Source: Geopseudomonas aromaticivorans
Lineage (GTDB): Bacteria > Pseudomonadota > Gammaproteobacteria > Pseudomonadales > Pseudomonadaceae
Length of the DNA stretch: 64,000 bases
Direction of reading: 5' to 3'
Assembly: GCF_019097855.1 (NCBI RefSeq)
Contig: NZ_JAHRGL010000016.1
Coordinates: forward strand, 38,842 to 102,841
The notes under the pieces were generated by a model, which ran no database searches, was not told the origin of the DNA, and worked only from the letters and a program-made list of their open reading frames with translations. This document shows positions 19,491 through 27,878 of this stretch, piece after piece. The translations under genes were made by a program, and so were the position numbers. Every line of letters begins with the position of its first letter. The stretch's first letter is position 1.

Positions 19491-19586
19491 ATGTATATGA
19501 CGTTGAAAGCAAGATTGTCTGCCGGGATGTCAGTAGAAAGCCCGCAGACTACAAAACCGCATCAAGCCAAATAATGGAGACAACAA

Positions 19587-20516
19587 ATGGCGATGACTGG
19601 TGTGCTGCGGCCGGGCCATGCCCAGGTTCGCGTGCTCAATCTCGAGGAAAGCGTCCGTTTCTACCGCGACGTGCTGGGCCTGGTGGAAACCGGGCGTGAC
19701 GCGCAGGGTCGCGTCTACTTCAAGTGCTGGGACGAGCGCGATCACCACAGCTACGTGATCCGCGAGGCCGACGAGGCCGGCATCGACTTCTTCGGCTTCA
19801 AGGTGCTCGACAAGGCCACTCTCGAGCAACTCGACGCCGATCTGCAGGCCTACGGTCTGACCACCACCCGTATCCCGGCCGGCGACCTGCTGGAGACCGG
19901 CGAGCGTGTGCGCTTCGAGCTGCCCTCCGGCCACCTGATCGAGCTGTACGCCGAGAAGACCGCAGTCGGCAACGGTGCCGGCCTGGTCAACCCTGCCCCC
20001 TGGACCCAGGCCCGCGAGCACGGCATCGGCCCGGTGCGCCTCGATCACACCCTGCTGTACGGGCCGAACGTCGCCGAAGTGCAGAAGATCTTCACCGAGG
20101 TGCTGGGCTTCTACCTGGTCGAGCGCGTGCTCACCCCGGACGGCCAGGGTAACGCCGCGATCTGGCTGTCCTGCTCCCACAAGGTCCACGACATCGCCTT
20201 CGCCGAATACCCGGAGCCGGGCAAGCTGCACCACTGCTCGTTCCTGATGGAGAGCTGGGAGCAGGTGCTGCGCGCCGGCGACATCATGTCGATGAACCTG
20301 GTCAACGTCGACATCGGCCCGACCCGCCACGGCGTCACCCGCGGCTGCACCATCTACGCCTGGGACCCCTCCGGCAACCGCTTCGAGACCTTCATGGGCG
20401 GCTACCAGCCGTACCCCGACTACGAGCCGATCACCTGGACTTTCGACAACTTCGGCCAGGGCCTCGACTACCCGCAGCGCAAGCTGCACGAAACCTTCCT
20501 CACCGTAGTGACCTGA
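19587..20516 (+). CDS. dmpB: Catechol 2,3-dioxygenase (extradiol, type I)
   Basis: A 309-residue two-domain vicinal-oxygen-chelate dioxygenase of XylE/DmpB length. The iron ligands are His154 (LDHTLLYG), His216 (KLHHCSF) and Glu267 (NRFETF). It cleaves catechol next to the hydroxyls to give yellow 2-hydroxymuconic semialdehyde. It is the first gene after the sigma-54 promoter, 11 bp before the phenol hydroxylase subunit genes; in classic dmp operons it follows them. The Shine-Dalgarno is GGAG before ACAACAAATG. Confidence 0.96.
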   Translation: MAMTGVLRPGHAQVRVLNLEESVRFYRDVLGLVETGRDAQGRVYFKCWDERDHHSYVIREADEAGIDFFGFKVLDKATLEQLDADLQAYGLTTTRIPAGDLLETGERVRFELPSGHLIELYAEKTAVGNGAGLVNPAPWTQAREHGIGPVRLDHTLLYGPNVAEVQKIFTEVLGFYLVERVLTPDGQGNAAIWLSCSHKVHDIAFAEYPEPGKLHHCSFLMESWEQVLRAGDIMSMNLVNVDIGPTRHGVTRGCTIYAWDPSGNRFETFMGGYQPYPDYEPITWTFDNFGQGLDYPQRKLHETFLTVVT

Positions 20517-20527
20517 GGAGACCGGCC

Positions 20528-20818
20528 ATGAACCGTCCCGAGCAACTGGTGGAAATGGTGCCGGCCAACCTCGACACCCGGCAGCGCTGGGTCCGTGTGA
20601 CCGGCGAGCGAGGTAACGGCTTCATCGAGTTCGACTTCGCCATCGGCGAGCCCGACCTCTGTGTGGAGATGATCCTCACCCCGGAAGCCTTCGCCGAGTT
20701 CTGCGCGGCCAACCAGGTGCAGATGCTGCCGCCGAAGGAAGAGGGCACAGGGACGGACGAGCCGAGCGACTGGAACTGGAGTCTCGCCGACGCCACCCAG
20801 ACCCGCTTCAAAGCCTGA
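20528..20818 (+). CDS. dmpK: Phenol hydroxylase assembly subunit (DmpK-like)
   Basis: A 96-residue protein of the DmpK/PhhK/TomA0 group, which helps assemble or load iron into the phenol hydroxylase oxygenase but is not part of the active complex. The FVRVTGER-like start and the GFIEFDFAIGEPDLCVEMIL core fit the family. It lies 11 bp after catechol dioxygenase and 61 bp before the beta oxygenase subunit. Confidence 0.88.
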   Translation: MNRPEQLVEMVPANLDTRQRWVRVTGERGNGFIEFDFAIGEPDLCVEMILTPEAFAEFCAANQVQMLPPKEEGTGTDEPSDWNWSLADATQTRFKA

Positions 20819-20879
20819 GCACTGACAAGAACAACAAGAACGGCGCTGCGTACCGCGCAGCGTCAGCAGGAGAACAAGT

Positions 20880-21872
20880 ATGCAAATCGACCTTCGCACG
20901 GTGAGCATCCAGCCGCTGCGCCAGACTTTCGACCACCTGGCCCGCCGCTTTGGCGACAAGCCTGCCTCGCGCTACCAGGAAGGCAGCTACGACATCCAGG
21001 CCGCCGAGAACCTGCACTACCGGCCGACCTGGGACCCGGATCAGGCGCTGTACGACACCGGCATCACCAAGATCGTCATGCAGGACTGGTACGCCCTCAA
21101 AGACCCGCGCCAGTTCTACTACAGCACCTACACCCTGGCCCGCGCCCGCCAGCAGGACAGCATGGAGGCCAACTTCAGCTTCGTCGAAAGCCGCGGCCTG
21201 ACCGACCTGCTGCCGGCCGAGCTGCGCCAGATCGCCCTCGACCTGCTGGTGCCGCTGCGCCACGCCGCCTGGGGCGCCAACCAGAACAACACCTTCATCT
21301 GCGGCTACGGCTACGGCACCACCTTCACCCAGCCGTGCATCTACCACGCCATGGACAACCTGGGCATCGCCCAGTACCTGTCGCGCCTGGGCCTGCTGCT
21401 CGGCGGCACCGAGGCGCTGGAAGCTGGCAAGGCCGCCTGGCTCGATGGCGAGGCCTGGCAGCCGCTGCGCCGCTACGTCGAGGACTGCCTGGCGCTGCGC
21501 GATCCGTTCGAGCTGTTCGTGGCGCAGAACGTCGCCCTCGATGGCCTGCTCTACCCGCTGGTCTACGAGCGCATCGTCGACGAGCACCTGGCCAGCCGTG
21601 GCGCTTCCTCGGTGGCCATGCTGACCCAGTTCATGACCGACTGGTTCGACGAAACCAAGAAGTGGGTGGATGCCGTGCTCAAGGTCGCCGCCGGCGAGTC
21701 CGAGGCCAACCGCGCCCAGCTGCAGGAGTGGATCAACGCCTGGAAGTGCCGCGCTGCATCGGCACTGCTGCCGGTGGTGGAGCAGGTGTTCGGCGCCGAC
21801 GCCGACGACCTGGTCAGCGAACAAGTGGCCGCCTTCAAGGCGCGCATCGAAAAAACCGGCATCGCGCTCTGA
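20880..21872 (+). CDS. dmpL: Phenol hydroxylase oxygenase beta subunit (DmpL-like)
   Basis: A 330-residue subunit of the diiron monooxygenase beta family (TmoE/TouE/DmpL): helical, lacking the EXXH iron motifs of the alpha subunit. It forms the (alpha-beta-gamma)2 hydroxylase with the DmpN and DmpO products. Three overlapping AAnAAnAA tracts (20827-20840) lie 40 bp before the start, a likely Crc/Hfq target. The gene is followed 11 bp later by the effector-protein gene. Confidence 0.93.
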   Translation: MQIDLRTVSIQPLRQTFDHLARRFGDKPASRYQEGSYDIQAAENLHYRPTWDPDQALYDTGITKIVMQDWYALKDPRQFYYSTYTLARARQQDSMEANFSFVESRGLTDLLPAELRQIALDLLVPLRHAAWGANQNNTFICGYGYGTTFTQPCIYHAMDNLGIAQYLSRLGLLLGGTEALEAGKAAWLDGEAWQPLRRYVEDCLALRDPFELFVAQNVALDGLLYPLVYERIVDEHLASRGASSVAMLTQFMTDWFDETKKWVDAVLKVAAGESEANRAQLQEWINAWKCRAASALLPVVEQVFGADADDLVSEQVAAFKARIEKTGIAL

Positions 21873-21883
21873 GAGGCTCACCC

Positions 21884-22153
21884 ATGTCCACCGTATTCAT
21901 TGCCCTGCAAGCCAACGAAGACACTCGCCCGATCATCGAGGCGATCGAAATCGACAACCCCCATGCCGTGGTCAACCGCGAGCCGGCGATGGTCAAGATC
22001 GATGCGCCGAACCGCCTGGTGATCCGCAAGGACACCATCGAGGAGCAGCTCGGTCGCAGCTTCGATCTGCAGGAACTGCAGATCAACCTGATCACGCTGT
22101 CAGGCAACGTCGACGAAGACGAAGACACCCTGACCCTGACCTGGAACAGCTGA
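21884..22153 (+). CDS. dmpM: Phenol hydroxylase effector protein (DmpM-like)
   Basis: An 89-residue cofactor-free regulatory/effector protein (MmoB/DmpM family) that binds the oxygenase and couples electron use to hydroxylation. The family pattern (VFIALQANEDTRPIIEAI, then MVKIDAPNRLVI) is complete. It lies between the beta and alpha oxygenase genes in standard dmp order. Confidence 0.94.
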   Translation: MSTVFIALQANEDTRPIIEAIEIDNPHAVVNREPAMVKIDAPNRLVIRKDTIEEQLGRSFDLQELQINLITLSGNVDEDEDTLTLTWNS

Positions 22154-22167
22154 GAGAGGATCCCGCC

Positions 22168-23688
22168 ATGGACATGAAAACCGCCGCCAAGAAGCTCAGC
22201 CTGAAAGACAAGTACAAGCTGTTCACCCGCGATCTGGGCTGGGAGCCGACCTACCGCAGCCACGAGGAAGTATTCCCCTACGTGCAGTACGAAGGCATCA
22301 AGATCCACGACTGGGACAAGTGGGAAGATCCCTTCCGCCTGACCATGGACGCCTACTGGAAGTACCAGGCCGAGAAGGAGCGCAAGTTCTACGCGATCAT
22401 CGACGCCCATGCGCAGAACAACGGCCACCTGAACATCACCGACGCCCGCTACCTGTCGGCGCTGAAGGTGTTCCTGCAGGCCATCAGCCCCGCTGAGTAC
22501 TCCGCGCACAAGGGCTTCGCCCGCGTTGGCCGCGAGTTCCCCGGTGTCGGCACCCAGGTCGCCTGTCAGATGCAGGCCATCGACGAGATCCGCCACGCGC
22601 AGACGCAGATCCACGCGCTGTCCAACTACAACAAGTTCTACAACGGCTTCCACGCCTTCGCCGAACACCGCGACCGCATCTGGTACACCTCGGTGGCCCG
22701 TTCGTTCTTCGACGACGCCATGTCCGCCGGCCCGTTCGAATTCATGATCGCCATCGGCTTCAGCTTCGAATACGTGCTGACCAACCTGCTGTTCGTGCCG
22801 TTCATGTCCGGTGCCGCCTACAACGGCGACATGGCCACCGTCACCTTCGGCTTCTCGGCGCAGTCCGACGAGGCACGGCACATGACCCTGGGCCTCGAGT
22901 GCATCAAGTTCATGCTCGAGCAGGACCCGGACAACCTGCCGATCGTCCAGGCCTGGATCGACAAGTGGTTCTGGCGCGGCATCCGCGTGCTGAGCCTGGT
23001 CAGCACCATGATGGACTACATGCTGCCCAAGCGCGTGATGTCCTGGCGCGAAGCTTGGAACATCTACGGCATCGAGAACGGCACCGCGCTGTTCAAGGAC
23101 CTGGCCCGCTACGGCATCCGTGCGCCCAAGGGCTGGGACCAGGCCGAAGAGGCCATCGACCACATGTCCCACCAGCTCATGCTGGGCCTCTACCAGTGGA
23201 AGTTCGGCACCTCCTTCCACGTGTGGATCCCGTCCGACGAGGACATGGACTGGCTGTCGAAGAAGTACCCGACCACCTTCGACAAGTACTACCGCCCGCG
23301 TTGGGAGCACATCAAGAAGCACGAAGCCGCCACAGGCGCGCCGTTCAACAACTTCGGCCTGCCCAAGCTGTGCCAGTGCTGCCAGCTGCCGACCCTGTTC
23401 ACCGAGCCGGGCGACCCGACCCTGACCTGCCACCGCGAGTCGGTGTACAAGGGCGATCGTTACCACTTCTGCTCCGACGGCTGCAAGGATGTGTTCGACA
23501 ACGAGCCGGAGAAGTACATCCAGGCCTGGCTGCCGATGCCGGGGCTGATGCAGGAGCTCAAGGGCGACCTCGGCGCGTGGATGGACTGGGTGTTCCTCAA
23601 GGATGGCCAGGACAACGGCGACTTCGCCACCTCTCAGGACCGCCAGAACTTCGAGCAGTGGCGCGCCCAGTCCACCACTAACCAGTAA
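22168..23688 (+). CDS. dmpN: Phenol hydroxylase oxygenase alpha subunit (diiron, DmpN-like)
   Basis: A 506-residue catalytic subunit. The carboxylate-bridged diiron ligands are Glu110, Glu140/His143 (DEIRHAQ), Glu201 and Glu235/His238 (DEARHMT). A C-terminal YHS-like segment (CQCC, then YHFCSDGCKDVFDNEPEKY) is also present. It hydroxylates phenol and methylphenols to catechols using O2 and electrons from the DmpP reductase. All ligands are intact, so the enzyme should be active. Confidence 0.97.
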   Translation: MDMKTAAKKLSLKDKYKLFTRDLGWEPTYRSHEEVFPYVQYEGIKIHDWDKWEDPFRLTMDAYWKYQAEKERKFYAIIDAHAQNNGHLNITDARYLSALKVFLQAISPAEYSAHKGFARVGREFPGVGTQVACQMQAIDEIRHAQTQIHALSNYNKFYNGFHAFAEHRDRIWYTSVARSFFDDAMSAGPFEFMIAIGFSFEYVLTNLLFVPFMSGAAYNGDMATVTFGFSAQSDEARHMTLGLECIKFMLEQDPDNLPIVQAWIDKWFWRGIRVLSLVSTMMDYMLPKRVMSWREAWNIYGIENGTALFKDLARYGIRAPKGWDQAEEAIDHMSHQLMLGLYQWKFGTSFHVWIPSDEDMDWLSKKYPTTFDKYYRPRWEHIKKHEAATGAPFNNFGLPKLCQCCQLPTLFTEPGDPTLTCHRESVYKGDRYHFCSDGCKDVFDNEPEKYIQAWLPMPGLMQELKGDLGAWMDWVFLKDGQDNGDFATSQDRQNFEQWRAQSTTNQ

Positions 23689-23756
23689 TGCAAGGCGGCG
23701 CGGCCGGAGTGCGCTCCGGCCGCGCCGCGCACAGAACAACAAGAAGGAATACGAAC

Positions 23757-24113
23757 ATGACCGTAGTCGCCCGCAAAGAATACGTCGGCATCCCCCGCGA
23801 CCGCGTGGAGAACTTCCACGGCAAGCAACTGGTGTTCATCAGCTGGGACCACCACCTGCTGATCTGTGCCCCCATCATGTTCTGCCTGCCGCCGCAGGCC
23901 ACCTTCGGCGAGCTGATCGAAAGCCACCTGCTGCCGCTGCTGCAGGCCGACCCGGACACCGCCGCCATCGACTGGAACAAGGTCGAGTGGCTCAAGGAAG
24001 GCCAGCCCTGGGTGCCGAACTTCGAGGCCAGCCTGGCCGCCAACGGCATCGGCCACAAGGAACAGCTGCGCATGCGTACCCCGGGCCTGAACAGCCTGGT
24101 GTCGGCGAACTGA
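23757..24113 (+). CDS. dmpO: Phenol hydroxylase oxygenase gamma subunit (DmpO-like)
   Basis: A 118-residue structural subunit of the oxygenase; the start MTVVARKEYVG and the FISWDHHLLICAPIMF block fit the DmpO family. A tract of overlapping AACAACAA/AACAAGAA motifs ends 12 bp before the ATG and covers the ribosome-binding region, so translation could be blocked by Hfq/Crc. 14 bp separate it from the reductase gene. Confidence 0.93.
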   Translation: MTVVARKEYVGIPRDRVENFHGKQLVFISWDHHLLICAPIMFCLPPQATFGELIESHLLPLLQADPDTAAIDWNKVEWLKEGQPWVPNFEASLAANGIGHKEQLRMRTPGLNSLVSAN

Positions 24114-24127
24114 GGGGAGGGCGCGTC

Positions 24128-25189
24128 ATGAGCTACGAACTGACCATCGAGCCGCTTGGCCAGACCATCGAGATCGAGGAAGGCCAGACCATCCTCGACG
24201 CCGCGCTGCGCGCCGGCATCTACCTGCCGCACGCCTGCTGCCACGGCCTGTGCGCCACCTGCAAGGTGCAGGTCACCAACGGCGAGATCGAACACGGCGA
24301 AGCCTCCAGCTTCGCCCTGATGGACTTCGAGCGCGAAGAGCAGAAGTGCCTGGCGTGCTGCGCCACCGCGCAGAGCGACATCACCATCGAGGCCGAGATC
24401 GAGGAAGACCCGGACGCCGAGAACCTGCCGGTACGCGACTTCCCCGCCACGGTCAGCCGCATCGAGAGCCTGACCCCGACCATCAAGGGCCTCTGGCTCA
24501 AGCTCGACGCGCCCGAGGGCATGCACTTCCAGGCCGGCCAGTACGTCAACCTGGTGCTGCCGGACGGCATCGGGCACCGCGCCTTCTCCATCGCCAACGC
24601 GCCGGAAGAGGGTGGCGAGATCGAGCTGAACATCCGCATCGTCCCCGGCGGTCGCGGCACCACCTACGTGCACGAGCAGCTCAAGGTCGGCGACCGCCTG
24701 ACCATCAGCGGCCCCTACGGACGCTTCTTCGTCAAGAAGTCCGCCGACGTGCCGGTGATCTTCATGGCCGGCGGCTCCGGCCTGTCCAGCCCGCGCTCGA
24801 TGATCCTCGACCTGCTCGCCGAAGGCTTCGACAAGCCGATCGCCCTGATCTACGGCCAGCGCAACCTTAGCGAGCTGTACTACCACGACGAATTCCTCGC
24901 CCTGGCCGAGCAGCACCCCAACTTCAAGTACGTGCCGGCGCTCTCCCATGAGCCCGAAGGCAGCGACTGGCAGGGCTTCCGCGGCTTCGTTCACGAGGCG
25001 GCCAAGGAATACTTCGCCAACGACTTCCGCGGCCACAAGGCCTACCTGTGCGGTCCGCCGCTGATGATCGACTCCTGCATCACCACCCTGATGCAGGGCC
25101 GCCTGTTCGAACGCGACATCTACACCGAGAAGTTCATCTCGGCGGCCGATGCGCAGCAGGTGCGCAGCCCGTTGTTCAAGGCGATCTGA
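24128..25189 (+). CDS. dmpP: Phenol hydroxylase reductase (DmpP-like)
   Basis: A 353-residue three-domain reductase. An N-terminal plant-type [2Fe-2S] ferredoxin (Cys37, Cys42, Cys45, Cys77) is followed by an FAD domain (HRAFSIAN) and an NAD(P)H domain (GGSGLSSPRS, then YLCGPPLMID). It passes electrons from NADH to the diiron centre. It is the last gene of the sigma-54 operon: a strong terminator follows at once, so the lower-pathway genes at 27879 need their own promoter. Confidence 0.96.
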   Translation: MSYELTIEPLGQTIEIEEGQTILDAALRAGIYLPHACCHGLCATCKVQVTNGEIEHGEASSFALMDFEREEQKCLACCATAQSDITIEAEIEEDPDAENLPVRDFPATVSRIESLTPTIKGLWLKLDAPEGMHFQAGQYVNLVLPDGIGHRAFSIANAPEEGGEIELNIRIVPGGRGTTYVHEQLKVGDRLTISGPYGRFFVKKSADVPVIFMAGGSGLSSPRSMILDLLAEGFDKPIALIYGQRNLSELYYHDEFLALAEQHPNFKYVPALSHEPEGSDWQGFRGFVHEAAKEYFANDFRGHKAYLCGPPLMIDSCITTLMQGRLFERDIYTEKFISAADAQQVRSPLFKAI

Positions 25190-25200
25190 GTCACCCTTTG

Positions 25201-25227
25201 CGGCCGCCCACGGGCGGCCGTTTTTTT
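25201..25227 (+). terminator. Rho-independent terminator of the phenol hydroxylase operon
   Basis: Nine-pair stem CGGCCGCCC/GGGCGGCCG followed by seven T residues, 12 bp after the dmpP stop codon. Confidence 0.9.
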
Positions 25228-25250
25228 GTCTCTGCAAAAGGAAAGACAGG

Positions 25251-25664
25251 ATGAGTGAAAGGAAACTGGCTGGCGGCTGCGCCTGCGGCGCCGTTCGCTA
25301 CGAGTCCACAGCCGAGCCGGTCATCGTCGCGCACTGCCATTGCCGCGACTGCCAGCGCGCCAGCGGCGCCGCCATGTCCACGGTATTCGCCGTGCCCCGC
25401 GCTGCGTTCACCCACAAGGGGCCGACCAGCACCTACGCCACCACCGGCGACAGCGGCAATCCGGTAGTCCGCCACTTCTGCCCCGACTGTGGCTCGCCGC
25501 TGTTCTCCGACGTGGCTGTGCTGCCCGACCTGCAATTCATCCGCGCCGCCAGCCTCGACGACCCGGCCGCCGTCAGCCCGACAATGCACATCTACTGCGA
25601 CAGCGCCCAGCCGTGGGGCAAGCCGCTGGACGACCTGCCGCATTTTGCGAAGATGCCCGGCTGA
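25251..25664 (+). CDS. GFA-family zinc protein
   Basis: A 137-residue protein of the glutathione-dependent formaldehyde-activating (GFA/CENP-V) fold. Cys motifs GGCACGAVRYE, CHCRDCQRASG and FCPDCGSPLF bind zinc. Family members are often annotated as aldehyde-activating, but most have no proven reaction. It begins 24 bp after the terminator, so it depends on read-through or a weak promoter of its own. Confidence 0.88.
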   Translation: MSERKLAGGCACGAVRYESTAEPVIVAHCHCRDCQRASGAAMSTVFAVPRAAFTHKGPTSTYATTGDSGNPVVRHFCPDCGSPLFSDVAVLPDLQFIRAASLDDPAAVSPTMHIYCDSAQPWGKPLDDLPHFAKMPG

Positions 25665-25671
25665 ACACCCC

Positions 25672-25699
25672 CCGAATCCTTGCGAACGCAAGGATTCGG
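25672..25699. repeat. Perfect palindrome between convergent genes
   Basis: CCGAATCCTTGCG pairs with CGCAAGGATTCGG around an AA loop; no T-run. It lies 8 bp after the GFA stop and is related in core sequence (AATCC-TGCG) to the next palindrome at 25726. Confidence 0.6.
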
Positions 25700-25725
25700 C
25701 CGGACTTGATAGCTCGAACAGTAAA

Positions 25726-25747
25726 AATCCGTGCGCTCGCACGGATT
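25726..25747 (-). terminator. Terminator of the minus-strand hydrolase gene
   Basis: Stem AATCCGTGCG/CGCACGGATT; read on the minus strand it is followed by TTTTTAC, a rho-independent layout. It is 18 bp beyond the hydrolase stop codon. Confidence 0.7.
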
Positions 25748-25764
25748 CCGACTGGCCTGCCGGA

Positions 25765-26493
25765 TCAGCCGTGCAACTGGCCGACAATCGACTCGAACAT
25801 ATGGTCGGCCGCCGAGCGACCGTCGTGCAGCGGATTGCAGAACAGCGCCCAGGCATTGGCGTGATTGGTGTCCAGCGCCTCGTCGATATCCGGCTCGCCG
25901 GCGACATGCCACTTGCGCCCCAGCTGCGCCACCAGATCCGAAGCATTCGACCGTCCCGGCTCGGCGCGCACGTTGATCCAGCAGTGGCAGTGCGGCGCCG
26001 GCCGGTGGTAGGGAATCCGCGAGCCCAGCCGCACCAGCAGCCCCGAACCCACCGGGTCCAGGGTCACCAGCATCTCCACCCGATAGCCCCATTCGCTGAG
26101 CCGCTGCGACAGATGCGCGCCGCTCCAGGCGCCGAGGCTGTGGCCGACGATATAGATGGGCGTGTTCTGATCCTGCACTTCGGTCGCCACCAGCCGGCCG
26201 ATGGCGGACGCGCTCCACACCTCGTGATAGCCCAGATAGAGCGACTGGAAGTTCTCCGCCTGTCCGGCCGCCTCGATGCGCTGCTCGAATGCGTCCAGCG
26301 CATAGGCGATGTTGCGGTAGGGGCCGGCGAGGTAGTAGGACTTCTTGTCGCCGGCGCCGCCGATGAAGAGGGCGACCGCACGGTAGTCGCTGGACGACTC
26401 AGCTCCGGGGCCTTGACCCTTGGCCGCAGCGGTCAACGTCGGGTCAGTACGTGACCCTCTGGTTCCGCTGGGATGAAGGCTTGTGCTCCCCAT
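25765..26493 (-). CDS. Alpha/beta-hydrolase-like protein
   Basis: A 242-residue protein without a signal peptide. The nucleophile elbow GHSLG places Ser119; Asp146 (LVTLDPVG) and His211 (DTNHAN) can complete a triad, as in lipase-like hydrolases. The N-terminal 35 residues are low-complexity (Ser/Gly/Pro). It is transcribed against the phenol operon and is not the missing 2-hydroxymuconic semialdehyde hydrolase, which has a different motif layout. Lipase or esterase activity is only inferred. Confidence 0.65.
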   Translation of the reverse strand: MGSTSLHPSGTRGSRTDPTLTAAAKGQGPGAESSSDYRAVALFIGGAGDKKSYYLAGPYRNIAYALDAFEQRIEAAGQAENFQSLYLGYHEVWSASAIGRLVATEVQDQNTPIYIVGHSLGAWSGAHLSQRLSEWGYRVEMLVTLDPVGSGLLVRLGSRIPYHRPAPHCHCWINVRAEPGRSNASDLVAQLGRKWHVAGEPDIDEALDTNHANAWALFCNPLHDGRSAADHMFESIVGQLHG

Positions 26494-26693
26494 CGTTGAT
26501 ACTCCCCGGGCGTTTCATGTCCTGCGCCATGTGTGGCCGCAGGACCGCGGCCGGATAAGACCATGATAGTCCCAGCGAGTAAGGCTCAGCACGTGGCGAG
26601 TTCGTGGGTCTGAGCAGTTGACGCAGAGTTGGCTTAATGCTCTAGATGTGTCGGTCGCATGGAAAATAAATCTGCCCAATTTTCAATGGGACT

Positions 26694-27494
26694 CTACTCT
26701 TCGGCTTTGCGATGCAGTTTAAAGCTATCTGTAAAGCTGTCTACCTCGATAGGTTTTAGGTGTGCATCACTGAACCCCATGGGAAAGAATGAGTGATATG
26801 TATCTTTCTGGCAGAAAAAGGAGATTAATTCAAATCCGGAATCTATCGTGTTGAATATTTCATTGCTTAAAAGAGTTCCGAGAAATGATGAGTCAATATT
26901 TTTTTCGCCGCTGCTTTGCTTCGTTTTTTGATGAATTATTTCGTTCCTTATGTTTTCAAGGTCCTTAAATTTTGACCAGTTGGCCATGGTTTTAGGCGAC
27001 TCGCTACCTAGAATTTTTGGGAGTAATTCTGAAATTTTGTCGCTAGTTTTGTACCACCGCTCTATGGCGGCCTTGTTCCATGTTTCGGTTATGCCCTTGT
27101 TGTTTTTAAAGGTGTGTGTGAAATCTGCGGGGATGGCGATATTTGCAAATGCCTCTATTGCCGTGTATATGGCTATTATGCTGCTTTGAATGTGCTCGAA
27201 ATAATTGAATAGCCTAGTTATGTCTTTATCTTTAACATCAAATGCTTTTTTGGTTTTTATGTTTTTTGCAATCAAGCTGGAGTGGATGTTTTTTGCTTGC
27301 TGCCTTTCTTTTTTTGCAATGCTTGCAAATAATGAAACATTATTTGGCGCCGGAAATATTATCTCGCAATCATTAATTGTGAAGACTTCGCTCCTTTGGA
27401 GTGTTATTGCCTTGTTGGTTGATTTGTCTATATAAATGATTGGGCGTGCCAATCTCATGTCTGATATAGGGTGCGTACCTTTTTCTTTTTTCAT
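26694..27494 (-). CDS. HEPN-like protein in an AT-rich island
   Basis: A 266-residue, Lys/Asn/Ile-rich protein. Two helical blocks (about 95-120 and 145-190) end in NIRNEIIHQK, with Arg183-Asn184 and His188 forming the HEPN RNase signature R-N-x3-H. HEPN proteins include toxins, abortive-infection and CRISPR-linked RNases. The gene is strikingly AT-rich and uses AAA/ATT/TTT codons unlike its neighbours, a sign of recent transfer. It has a good ribosome site (AAGGGAAA) and no obvious antitoxin beside it. RNase function is inferred from the motif alone. Confidence 0.6.
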   Translation of the reverse strand: MKKEKGTHPISDMRLARPIIYIDKSTNKAITLQRSEVFTINDCEIIFPAPNNVSLFASIAKKERQQAKNIHSSLIAKNIKTKKAFDVKDKDITRLFNYFEHIQSSIIAIYTAIEAFANIAIPADFTHTFKNNKGITETWNKAAIERWYKTSDKISELLPKILGSESPKTMANWSKFKDLENIRNEIIHQKTKQSSGEKNIDSSFLGTLLSNEIFNTIDSGFELISFFCQKDTYHSFFPMGFSDAHLKPIEVDSFTDSFKLHRKAEE

Positions 27495-27878
27495 AACTTT
27501 CCCTTGTTTATTTCAAGAAAACCCTATCGGGGTGTGTGATTTTAAGGCAAATACGATTGATTGAGCTTGGTTATGTTTATTATGAGAGGTGTCTATGCGC
27601 TTTTGCAGGGAGTCATAGCTGACGACTATTCCTTTTCTCAACGAAGGCAGCACCAACCCGGTGCCGGAAGCAGAACCCCGATTCTGAGCGGTTCAAGGCC
27701 GTTTTGACCAGAGGCTGATGCGCCTGACTCGATACCTACAGGGTATTCAATCAGAAGAAACAAAGTATTAGCCGGTATCGCAACCCCTCCTTATGCTCAC
27801 TCCCAAGGCCCAGCCACTCCGACCACCACCCCGGTCGCACCGGCTGGCCACCCTCTAGAACAACAACGCGGAGTGACC
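27495..27878. promoter_or_regulatory. Intergenic region before the lower phenol pathway
   Basis: 384 bp. The part up to about 27640 continues the AT-rich composition of the HEPN gene and probably carries its promoter. The rest returns to host-like composition and holds a LysR-type operator (27732-27778), then an AACAACAA tract at 27860 just before the ribosome site of the dmpC gene. Confidence 0.6.
27732..27778. promoter_or_regulatory. LysR (BenM/CatM-type) operator before the meta-cleavage operon
   Basis: Perfect dyad ATACC-TACAG-GGTAT (27732-27746), the same pattern as at 7724 and 9742. A GGTAT half-site starts 42 bp after the dyad start, exactly one helical turn more than the 32 bp at the other two sites. 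It lies 101 bp before the dmpC start. Probably bound by the LysR protein encoded at 6801. Confidence 0.7.

Larger units (their letters stand above)
18978..19586. promoter_or_regulatory. Control region of the phenol operon
   Basis: 609 bp without a gene. It holds a REP-like palindrome (19058-19117), a GC-rich middle with no convincing ORF, and an AT-rich stretch (about 19437-19475) directly before the sigma-54 promoter, where IHF might bend DNA. Upstream activating sites for the DmpR-type regulator should lie 100-200 bp before the promoter. I could not recognise a clear DmpR-type inverted repeat there. Confidence 0.6.

Noticed and set aside
25765-26493. Candidate for the missing 2-hydroxymuconic semialdehyde hydrolase (dmpD)
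   Set aside because: It is on the opposite strand with its own terminator, and the motif layout around the nucleophile and the Ser/Gly-rich N-terminus do not match DmpD.
26600-27640. AT-rich island as a complete mobile element
   Set aside because: No transposase or integrase frame, terminal inverted repeat or target duplication could be seen at its edges.
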